Assembly (NCBI GenBank): GCA_947589135.1
Contig: CANPZT010000082.1
Span: forward strand, 1-5,115
DNA: 5,115 bases
DNA from: an uncultured Clostridia bacterium
GTDB taxonomy: Bacteria > Bacillota > Clostridia > TANB77 > CAG-508
Direction of reading: 5' to 3'
Positions 1-5,115 of the stretch are shown here, piece by piece (the stretch's first letter is position 1; every line of letters starts with the position of its first letter). The translations under genes were made by a program, and so were the position numbers. The notes under the pieces were generated by a model. The model saw nothing but the letters and a program-made list of their open reading frames with translations, made no database searches and was not told the origin of the DNA.

Positions 1-20
1 TTTTAATTATTCATGATATA

Positions 21-1250
21 TTATTTTTTTCTTCTCAAAATCCAATCTTTTTCACATTTGATTGGTAATTTTATTTTTACTTTTTGTCCTTTTATACCAG
101 GACTGATACTTTCGATTTCTTCTTCCGTTTCTTCGTTCCAAAGTTTTTCTATTTTGAATGTCACTGGCTCTAATTTATATGGTACTATAATTTCTATTTC
201 GTCTCCTACTTGCAACTTATTTCTGATTTCTATAATAGATTTTTCTTCGTTATATTGTTCAATTTTTCCTCCGAATTCATAATCATCATTATATTGTCTT
301 CCACTATAATCTTGAATATCTCTGTTATTCCTATCATTAAAGTAAAATGTTGTAAATTCCCTTGTTTTTACTTTTTCTATTTCTTTTAGATATTTTGTTG
401 CATCATATGTATCTGGATGTTCCATGTAATCATCAATTGCATTTCTGTATGTATTTATTACACTTGCTATGTAATATTCTGTTTTTAACCTTCCTTCTAT
501 TTTTAAGCTATCTATTCCCATTTCTATAATTTCTGGAATTTCTCTTATTAAACATAAATCTTTTGATGAAAAGATACTTGTACCATGTTCATTAATTTCA
601 ATTGGCATATATTGTCCTGGATTGTTTTTTTCTTCTGCATATAAATTATAAGACCATCTGCAACTTTGGCTGCAATCTCCTAAATTGGCACTTCTTCCAC
701 ATAAAAAGTCACTTAAAAAACATCTTCCTGAAAATGCAAAACAAATTGATCCATGTCCAAACATTTCTACTTCTAAATCTTCTGGTTTATTCTCCATAAT
801 GTATTTTAATTGTTCTTTGTTCATTTCTCTTGCCATTATAACTCTTTTTGCTCCATTTTTATACCAAAAGTTGCAATCTCTTAAACTTACAATATTTGCT
901 TGTGTACTTACATGAATTGGTACATTTGGTGCATATTCTTTTAATACATCAATAACTCCTCCATCTGCTGCAATTATTGCATCTGGTTTTACTTGATTTA
1001 GTATTTTTGCCATTTCTATAATTTCTTCATATTTGTCATCCCATGCAAAAATATTTAATGTGACATGTACTTTTTTCCCTATACTATGTGCATATTCTAT
1101 TGTTTTTATTAGGTCATCATTTCCCATATCTGCTCTTGTTCTTAGTGATAATGATGATGTTCCACAATATACAGCATCTGCTCCATATAAAAATGCTATC
1201 TTTGCTTTTTCAAATGAGCCTGCTGGTGCTAATAATTCTATTTTTTTCAT
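21..1250 (-). CDS. trhP: Peptidase U32 family protein, probable tRNA wobble-uridine hydroxylase (TrhP/YrrO type)
   Basis: 409 aa, close to the size of Bacillus subtilis YrrO (TrhP2). The N-terminus (LLAPAG, residues 6-11, then GADAVYCG, 23-30) is the usual start of a U32 TIM-barrel-like domain. The full U32 signature is visible at residues 162-180: E162, F164, G167, S168, C170, G175, C177, S180. Further conserved-looking cysteines follow at C193 and C197 and in SSKDLC (C233); cysteines of this kind hold an iron-sulfur cluster in the family. Residues from about 325 to 400 look like the small beta-rich C-terminal domain. Despite the name, characterised TrhP members are not proteases: they use prephenate to help make 5-hydroxyuridine at tRNA position 34. 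B. subtilis has two adjacent paralogues; only one copy is visible here, and a second could lie beyond position 1. The start ATG has AGAGG five bases upstream. trmR, encoding the next enzyme of the pathway, lies 1.1 kb away on the same strand. The U32 assignment is firm; TrhP rather than another U32 subgroup is inferred from length, sequence style and the trmR neighbour. Confidence 0.87.
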   Translation of the reverse strand: MKKIELLAPAGSFEKAKIAFLYGADAVYCGTSSLSLRTRADMGNDDLIKTIEYAHSIGKKVHVTLNIFAWDDKYEEIIEMAKILNQVKPDAIIAADGGVIDVLKEYAPNVPIHVSTQANIVSLRDCNFWYKNGAKRVIMAREMNKEQLKYIMENKPEDLEVEMFGHGSICFAFSGRCFLSDFLCGRSANLGDCSQSCRWSYNLYAEEKNNPGQYMPIEINEHGTSIFSSKDLCLIREIPEIIEMGIDSLKIEGRLKTEYYIASVINTYRNAIDDYMEHPDTYDATKYLKEIEKVKTREFTTFYFNDRNNRDIQDYSGRQYNDDYEFGGKIEQYNEEKSIIEIRNKLQVGDEIEIIVPYKLEPVTFKIEKLWNEETEEEIESISPGIKGQKVKIKLPIKCEKDWILRRKK

Positions 1251-1296
1251 TTTTACCTCTTTTTTTATTTATTTTTGATTACTATATCTGTTACTA

Positions 1297-1325
1297 ATAA
1301 TAACACAAAATAATATTATTTACAA
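1297..1325 (-). promoter_or_regulatory. Candidate sigma-A promoter for the U32/trhP gene
   Basis: On the minus strand a -35-like TTGTAA (1320-1325) lies 17 bases from a -10-like TATTAT (1297-1302). The -10 is preceded by TGT, giving an extended -10 (TGn). It would start transcription about 40 bases upstream of the gene. The region is very AT-rich, so chance matches are common and this is less certain than the other two promoters. Confidence 0.5.
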
Positions 1326-1364
1326 TTATTATTTAATTTTAAATTTCTAATATAATAGTTCAAA

Positions 1365-1393
1365 TTGACCAAATAGCAAAAAAATGGTATAAT
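1365..1393 (+). promoter_or_regulatory. Sigma-A promoter of the alarmone-synthetase-like gene
   Basis: TTGACC (1365-1370) and a perfect TATAAT (1388-1393) are separated by exactly 17 bases, and TGG directly before the -10 makes it an extended -10 promoter. Transcription should begin near 1400, giving a leader of about 40 bases. This gives the gene its own promoter, divergent from the U32 gene. A short near-palindrome, TCAAATTGA, overlaps the -35; I see no firm operator. Confidence 0.82.
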
Positions 1394-1423
1394 TAATTTA
1401 TGTAAATGCTTAAAAAATATCAA

Positions 1424-1430
1424 AAGGAGG
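1424..1430 (+). promoter_or_regulatory. Ribosome binding site that sets the start of the alarmone-synthetase-like gene
   Basis: AAGGAGG lies eight bases before the ATG at 1439, an ideal distance. The in-frame ATG at 1433 is only two bases from it, and the ATG at 1406 lies upstream of it and close to the predicted transcription start. The start at 1439 is therefore preferred. Confidence 0.85.
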
Positions 1431-1438
1431 GCATGATA

Positions 1439-2305
1439 ATGTCTAAAGTAAAAGCCTCTTTACAATCTGAAGAGAACGTCATTAATCTTTGGGAAAGTAA
1501 GACTATTGAACAGAGAAATACTGCTCTATATAATTCAACAAGTATTCCTAATGCAATCGACTTATATGTTAATATGCTTATGGAATCTGATGAGTTAAAA
1601 GACCTAGTCCATGCGGAAGCTATTCAAAAATACCGGGATGAAATAGTAAATAAAAAATATTTATCTCGGTTAAGACGGACCTTTAATGAAACTTATTCTT
1701 TAATTAATCAGCAGTATAAAGACTTATGCTATTCCATTGAAGGAAGGCGAAAATCATTTATTTCTGCTGATAACAAAATAATGAAGATTATAAAAGAGAT
1801 TTTGTTATCTTCAAAGAATCAGTCTGAAGAGTTTACAAAGATTTTGAAAGAACTCAAGACAAGAAGTTTAATTAAAGATACTCATGCTTTTCGTATAATC
1901 TTGTTCAATTCGTCCACTGAGACCCTTTATAGTCTGAAAGACGATATTATTAAACATTTTGAAGCAAAAGGTTCTACTTTACTTCAAGAAAAAGATTATG
2001 TTAAAGCTCCTAAACCTAATGGTTATAAGTCAATTCATCTAATTGTGAAGTCCTCTACAAGCGAAATTTTTGAAATTCAATTTCGAACATTTGGTATGCA
2101 TATGGAATGTGAAACTGGGTCAGCCTCACATTCAGTATATAAGCCAAAAGATACATCGTTTAATAAGAAGAAGATAAAAATTCCGGGATATGGTATTTCG
2201 GAAACTTCACAAGAAGATGGAAGTACGCTGATTGAGGAATTCGACTTCGTTGGATTAGCAAAGTCTTTACAAATCTTGAAAAGACAAATGACTTATTCTC
2301 TTTAG
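1439..2305 (+). CDS. Stand-alone RelA/SpoT-domain protein, probable (p)ppGpp synthetase or related pyrophosphotransferase
   Basis: 288 aa from the ATG at 1439. The RelA/SpoT nucleotidyltransferase fold covers roughly residues 95-236 with its usual landmarks in order: R103-x-K105-x3-S109 (ATP site), D147 (metal-binding position) with R152, K185-D186-Y187, N194-G195-Y196-x-S198-x-H200 (guanosine-stacking loop), E212-I-Q-x-R216-T217 (catalytic glutamate position), and MHxxxExG with SH and YK at 220-235. These make it look catalytically competent. There is no N-terminal HD hydrolase domain and no TGS or ACT domain, so it is not a long Rel. It is longer than typical RelP/RelQ small synthetases, with about 95 largely helical residues before the core and about 50 after it (including IPGYG, 248-252) that I do not recognise. 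Relatives of this fold include toxic synthetases that pyrophosphorylate tRNA, but no antitoxin-like ORF adjoins the gene. It is monocistronic, with its own promoter and terminator. Three of its 11 arginine codons are CGG, which I did not find in the neighbours, hinting at transfer. The fold is confident; the exact product and role are unknown. Confidence 0.87.
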   Translation: MSKVKASLQSEENVINLWESKTIEQRNTALYNSTSIPNAIDLYVNMLMESDELKDLVHAEAIQKYRDEIVNKKYLSRLRRTFNETYSLINQQYKDLCYSIEGRRKSFISADNKIMKIIKEILLSSKNQSEEFTKILKELKTRSLIKDTHAFRIILFNSSTETLYSLKDDIIKHFEAKGSTLLQEKDYVKAPKPNGYKSIHLIVKSSTSEIFEIQFRTFGMHMECETGSASHSVYKPKDTSFNKKKIKIPGYGISETSQEDGSTLIEEFDFVGLAKSLQILKRQMTYSL

Positions 2306-2315
2306 AAATGAATTT

Positions 2316-2350
2316 CACCCACCAAAAAGTAATTATTTGGTGGGTGTTTT
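2316..2350 (+). terminator. Intrinsic terminator of the alarmone-synthetase-like gene, possibly bidirectional
   Basis: An 11-bp perfect stem (2316-2326 with 2336-2346), GC-rich at its base (CACCCACC/GGTGGGTG), has a 9-base loop and is followed by TTTT and a further T-rich stretch. It starts ten bases after the stop codon of the plus-strand gene. The minus-strand trmR stop lies immediately on the other side, so the same stem could also end trmR transcripts, although the T-tract on that side is weak (GAAATTTCATTT). Confidence 0.85.
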
Positions 2351-2941
2351 CTATTTTATTTTCCTACTTACAGCAAGTCCATCTCCAATCTCTAAAATAT
2401 TGGTTTGTAAATTAGAATTTTCATTTACTTCTTTAATATATTCTCTTAAATTTCTAACAGCAGTACGTTGTTTATGTTTATTATAATCGCTCATAACATA
2501 ACCTTTATATAAAATATTATCAGCAAAAATAATTCCATCTGTATTTAGCATTCTTAGAGATTCTTTCAAGAAAAATGGATATTTTCCTTTAGCTGCATCA
2601 ATAAAAACTGCATCATACTTTTCATTCAAAGTTGGTAAAATCTCTACAGCATCACCTTCATAAAGATTAATCTTATTTTCAACTCCAACTTTTTTAAAAT
2701 TTTCCTTTGCTTCTTTTATTCTCTCTTCATCTCTTTCTATTGTATCAATTACACCATTTTCTGCTAAAAACTCACAAAAGCACATTGCTGAATAACCAAC
2801 AGCTGTACCAATCTCTAAAATTCTTTTAGGTTTTAATTTAGTTAAATATTTCTCCATTATCTCTAGAGTATCATCCATAATAATTGGTATATGTTCGTCT
2901 AAAGCTTTTTCTTTAATTATTTTTAATTCTTCTTTATTCAT
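2351..2941 (-). CDS. trmR: SAM-dependent O-methyltransferase, probable tRNA 5-hydroxyuridine methyltransferase
   Basis: 196 aa, a metal-dependent class I methyltransferase of the YrrM/TrmR type (B. subtilis YrrM is about 217 aa). The SAM-binding motif is ILEIGTAVGYSA (residues 41-52), with an acidic strand end at IERDEERI (68-75) and the GDA turn at 96-98. The metal-binding residues of this family are visible as D115 in FIDAAKGKY (113-121) and D141-N142 in the ADN motif. TrmR methylates ho5U34 of tRNA to mo5U34, broadening wobble decoding. The proposed hydroxylase gene (trhP) is on the same strand downstream, beyond an inserted gene, and this supports TrmR over a catechol or caffeoyl-CoA-type methyltransferase. 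The start is set by AGGAG (2948-2952), six bases upstream. The gene follows typA with a 118-bp gap almost filled by a long hairpin. I see no separate promoter, so it probably relies at least partly on read-through from typA. Confidence 0.87.
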   Translation of the reverse strand: MNKEELKIIKEKALDEHIPIIMDDTLEIMEKYLTKLKPKRILEIGTAVGYSAMCFCEFLAENGVIDTIERDEERIKEAKENFKKVGVENKINLYEGDAVEILPTLNEKYDAVFIDAAKGKYPFFLKESLRMLNTDGIIFADNILYKGYVMSDYNKHKQRTAVRNLREYIKEVNENSNLQTNILEIGDGLAVSRKIK

Positions 2942-2956
2942 CTTTTTCTCCTATGC

Positions 2957-3052
2957 CAAAGGTTGCTAAGGTTGCCAAAGGTTCCGGGTTTAAATGGCAA
3001 CTTGTTAGTTGCCATTTAAACCCGGAACCTTTGGCAACCTTAGCAACCTTTG
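2957..3052. repeat. Perfect 46-bp inverted repeat (long hairpin) between typA and trmR
   Basis: Bases 2957-3002 pair without a mismatch with 3007-3052, leaving a four-base loop at 3003-3006. Each arm has a TTTAAATGGCAAC core near the loop and an outer part built from near-repeats of AAGGTTGC (2959-2966, 2968-2975, then AAGGTTCC at 2978-2985). The element fills nearly all of the space between the typA stop and the trmR ribosome binding site, which is only four bases away. On the minus (transcribed) strand no T-run follows it, so it is not a standard terminator for typA. On the plus strand ACAATTTTT follows, but no gene there needs termination. It is probably a small palindromic mobile or repeat element; I see no flanking target duplication or open reading frame. 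Confidence 0.95.
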
Positions 3053-3059
3053 ACAATTT

Positions 3060-4874
3060 TTATTTATTTCTTGCTGCTCTTTCTCTTTCTTTAGTATCTA
3101 ATATTTTCTTTCTTAAACGAATTGATTGTGGTGTTACCTCTACTAATTCATCATCTTGTATAAATTCTATTGCTTTTTCTAATGACATCTGAATTGGTGG
3201 AACTAATCTTAATGCTTCATCAGATCCTGATGCTCTTGTATTTGTTAAATGCTTTTCTTTACATACATTTATTGCTAAATCTTCTCCTCTTGAATTTAAT
3301 CCAACAATCATTCCCTCATATACTTCAACACCTGGTCCTATAAATAAGTCTCCCTTGTCTTGTGCATTGTATAATCCATATGTTACTGATTTTCCTGCTT
3401 CAAATGCTACAATTGTTCCTCTTACTCTTGATACAACTTCACCTTTGAATGGTTCATATGAATCAAAAATGTGATTCATTGTGCCTTCTCCTTTTGTATC
3501 TGTTAGAAATTCTGTTCTATATCCAATTAATCCTCTTGCTGGGATTTTAAATTCGATTTTTGTATGTCCTTCTTCAGCTGGTTCCATATTTACCATTTCA
3601 GCTTTTCTTTTTCCTAATTTTTCAATAACATTTCCTACGCAGTCATCTGGAACATTTACTACTAATCTTTCAATTGGCTCACTTTTTACTCCATCAATTT
3701 CTTTGATTATTACCTTTGGACGAGAAACTAATAATTCAAATCCTTCTCTTCTCATAGTTTCTATTAATACTGATAAATGTAATTCTCCTCTTCCTGATAC
3801 TTCAAATGAATCTGGACTATCTGTTTCTTTTACTCTTAATGATACATTTTTCTCTAATTCTTTGAATAATCTATCTCTTATATGTCTTGATGTAATAAAT
3901 TTTCCCTCTTTGCCTGCCAATGGTCCATTATTTACACTAAATGTCATAGATACAGTTGGTTCATCAATATCAACAAATGGTATTTTTTCTGGATGGTTAA
4001 AATCACAAATTGTGTCTCCAATGTTGATATCTGGAATTCCTGCAAGTTCAATTATATCTCCTGCTTTTCCTTCTTCTACTTCTACTTTATTTAATCCAAC
4101 ATGTGTATATACTTTAGCAATTCTTCCTTGTGTAATTTTGTCATCTTTTCCACAAATTGAAACTGGCATTCCAACTTTAATAGAACCTCTTTCTACTCTT
4201 CCTACTGCAATTCTTCCAACATAATCGTCATAATCAATGTTAGATACTAGCATTTGAGCTGGTCCTTCTTCATCACAATTAGGTGCACTAATTGTGTTTA
4301 TAATTGTTTCGAATAAACAACTTAAATCTGTTGTTTCTTCTGATAAATCCATTTTTGCAATTCCATTTTTAGCTGAAGCATATACAACTGGGAAATCTAG
4401 TTGTTCATCTGTTGCATCTAATTCGATAAATAATTCTATAACTTGATCAACTACCTTTTCAGGTGTTGCTCCTGGTCTATCTATTTTATTAATAACAACA
4501 ATTGGTTTTAATCCTAGAGCCAATGATTTTTTTAGCACTTCTCTTGTTTGAGGCATTGCACCTTCAAAGGCATCTACTAAAAGCAAAACACCATCAACTG
4601 TTTTTAAAACCCTTTCTACTTCTCCACCAAAATCAGCATGTCCTGGTGTATCTACTATATTAATTTTAATATCTCCATGCATAACTGATGTATTTTTAGA
4701 AAGTATTGTTATTCCTCTTTCTTTTTCTTGATCATTTGAATCCATTATTCTTTCTTGTACTTGTTCATTTTCTCTAAATACATGACTTTGTTTTAATAAA
4801 GCATCTACTAATGTAGTTTTACCATGGTCTACGTGTGCGATAATTGCTATGTTTCTTATTTTTTCGTTGTTCAT
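3060..4874 (-). CDS. typA: Translational GTPase TypA/BipA
   Basis: 604 aa, normal for the family. The GTPase domain shows AHVDHGKTT (residues 13-21, P-loop), KERGITI (51-57, switch I), DTPGHADF (75-82, with the catalytic histidine H79), NKID (129-132) and SAK (167-169). EF-G-like beta-barrel domain II and domains III and V follow, and then the BipA-specific C-terminal region with the conserved stretch around SRGEDLAINVCKEKHLTNTR. TypA binds the 70S ribosome at the EF-G site. It supports 50S assembly and growth under cold or other stress, and E. coli BipA has been reported to bind ppGpp. An in-frame ATG at 4895 would add seven residues, but the AAGGAG at 4882-4887 sits between the two ATGs and is correctly spaced for the one at 4874, which also begins the normal family N-terminus (MNNEKIRNIAIIAHVDHGK). 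A consensus promoter lies upstream with a structured leader. trmR follows on the same strand. Confidence 0.97.
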   Translation of the reverse strand: MNNEKIRNIAIIAHVDHGKTTLVDALLKQSHVFRENEQVQERIMDSNDQEKERGITILSKNTSVMHGDIKINIVDTPGHADFGGEVERVLKTVDGVLLLVDAFEGAMPQTREVLKKSLALGLKPIVVINKIDRPGATPEKVVDQVIELFIELDATDEQLDFPVVYASAKNGIAKMDLSEETTDLSCLFETIINTISAPNCDEEGPAQMLVSNIDYDDYVGRIAVGRVERGSIKVGMPVSICGKDDKITQGRIAKVYTHVGLNKVEVEEGKAGDIIELAGIPDINIGDTICDFNHPEKIPFVDIDEPTVSMTFSVNNGPLAGKEGKFITSRHIRDRLFKELEKNVSLRVKETDSPDSFEVSGRGELHLSVLIETMRREGFELLVSRPKVIIKEIDGVKSEPIERLVVNVPDDCVGNVIEKLGKRKAEMVNMEPAEEGHTKIEFKIPARGLIGYRTEFLTDTKGEGTMNHIFDSYEPFKGEVVSRVRGTIVAFEAGKSVTYGLYNAQDKGDLFIGPGVEVYEGMIVGLNSRGEDLAINVCKEKHLTNTRASGSDEALRLVPPIQMSLEKAIEFIQDDELVEVTPQSIRLRKKILDTKERERAARNK

Positions 4875-4880
4875 TTTCTT

Positions 4881-4888
4881 ACTCCTTT
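4881..4888 (-). promoter_or_regulatory. Ribosome binding site that sets the typA start
   Basis: On the minus strand AAAGGAGT lies with its AGGAG core seven bases before the ATG at 4874. It falls downstream of the other in-frame ATG (4895), so the longer start is unlikely. Confidence 0.88.
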
Positions 4889-4903
4889 TCTCCATGGATC
4901 AGT

Positions 4904-5030
4904 GGACGTTCCTTAAAATCCCTTTTACAGGGATAAAGGGACACTCCTTCTTTGCCCCTTTTTACTTTTTATATTTTTAATAAAGGTGTGTCCTCCCATT
5001 CCCTCTTTCGATGGAATGAAAGGAACGTCC
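4904..5030. repeat. REP-like bipartite inverted-repeat element in the typA leader
   Basis: The ends are an exact 11-bp inverted repeat, GGACGTTCCTT (4904-4914) and AAGGAACGTCC (5020-5030). Inside is a second inverted pair, GGACACTCCTT (4939-4949) against AAGGTGTGTCC (4983-4993), matching at 10 of 11 positions. Each half also holds a small hairpin: ATCCCT/AGGGAT (4918-4923/4929-4934) and CATTCC/GGAATG (4997-5002/5013-5018). So each half reads GGACGTTCCTT, hairpin, GGACACnCC, and the halves face each other around an AT-rich centre. This arrangement resembles paired REP sequences or a MITE; no transposase gene is present. It lies between the typA promoter and ribosome binding site and should be transcribed. 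Confidence 0.82.
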
Positions 5031-5059
5031 CTAAATCCTTTCTCTTAAAATACTATAAA

Positions 5060-5088
5060 ATTATACTACTATATGTCTTTTTTGTCAA
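5060..5088 (-). promoter_or_regulatory. Consensus sigma-A promoter of typA
   Basis: On the minus strand a perfect TTGACA (5083-5088) and a perfect TATAAT (5060-5065) are 17 bases apart. Transcription should start near 5053, giving typA a leader of about 180 bases that contains the inverted-repeat element. The 27 bases to the right of this promoter hold nothing I can assign. Confidence 0.92.
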
Positions 5089-5115
5089 ATTCATCATTTC
5101 TCACTTTGAATTATT

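Noticed and set aside
13..1297. Several plus-strand frames opposite the U32 gene, rich in Phe, Leu and Ser
   Set aside because: They are antisense shadows of an AT-rich coding sequence. The hydrophobic, membrane-like appearance comes from T-rich codons, not from real membrane proteins.
1439..2305. Two-gene toxin-antitoxin module around the alarmone-synthetase-like gene
   Set aside because: No short co-directional gene lies before or after it. The promoter is about 40 bases upstream of the start and a terminator follows ten bases after the stop.
2957..3052. Long hairpin as an intrinsic terminator of typA
   Set aside because: On the typA strand the stem is followed by TTTGGCATAGGAG and not by a T-run, and the stem is far longer than usual terminators.
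2957..3052. Palindrome as a CRISPR repeat or tRNA-like structure
   Set aside because: There are no regularly spaced repeats with variable spacers, and it is one continuous stem without a cloverleaf.
2953..3192. Plus-strand open frame of 79 codons starting in the hairpin
   Set aside because: It begins inside the palindrome and then runs antisense to the end of typA. It has no ribosome binding site and its composition follows from typA.
3481..4224. 247-codon plus-strand open frame
   Set aside because: It lies entirely antisense within typA, is serine- and isoleucine-rich as expected from the reverse complement of typA codons, and lacks a ribosome binding site.
4893..4895. Upstream ATG as the typA start
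   Set aside because: The ribosome binding site lies downstream of it, and the extra seven residues (MEKRSKK) are not part of the usual TypA N-terminus.
4904..5030. Known riboswitch or T-box in the typA leader
   Set aside because: I could not match T-box hallmarks or any familiar riboswitch core. The symmetric, two-half design fits a REP-like repeat better.

Overview
The window is AT-rich DNA with strong AGGAG-type ribosome binding sites, sigma-A promoters close to consensus, and a gene set typical of low-GC Bacillota. A member of the Clostridia is the best guess; no gene fixes the species. It holds four complete protein-coding genes and no RNA gene, CRISPR array or recognisable transposase gene.

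Layout from the right end leftwards. A consensus promoter (5060-5088, minus strand) drives typA/bipA (3060-4874), a ribosome-associated translational GTPase. Between this promoter and the typA ribosome binding site lies a structured, REP-like inverted-repeat element (4904-5030), so the typA mRNA should carry it in a leader of about 180 nt. After typA, almost the whole 118-bp gap is filled by a perfect 46-bp hairpin (2957-3052). It is followed at once by the ribosome binding site of trmR/yrrM (2351-2941, minus), a SAM-dependent O-methyltransferase. A strong stem-loop at 2316-2346 lies between trmR and a convergent plus-strand gene (1439-2305), which encodes a stand-alone RelA/SpoT-type (p)ppGpp-synthetase-like protein with its own consensus promoter. 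Divergent from it is a peptidase U32 family gene of the TrhP/YrrO type (21-1250, minus).

Functional reading. TrhP-type U32 proteins hydroxylate the wobble uridine of tRNA (ho5U34), and TrmR methylates that product to mo5U34. The window therefore probably encodes two successive steps of one tRNA-modification pathway, next to the ribosome-assembly and stress GTPase TypA. The alarmone-synthetase-like gene lies between the two pathway genes, on the opposite strand, with its own promoter and terminator and with arginine codons (CGG three times) that I do not find in the neighbours. It looks like a later insertion into an otherwise co-directional typA-trmR-trhP block. It is also the least characterised protein here: it has the synthetase motifs, no HD hydrolase domain, no obvious antitoxin partner, and N- and C-terminal extensions I cannot assign.

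The most unusual non-coding elements are the two palindromic insertions flanking typA. Both probably lie within transcribed RNA, where they could affect translation or mRNA stability.
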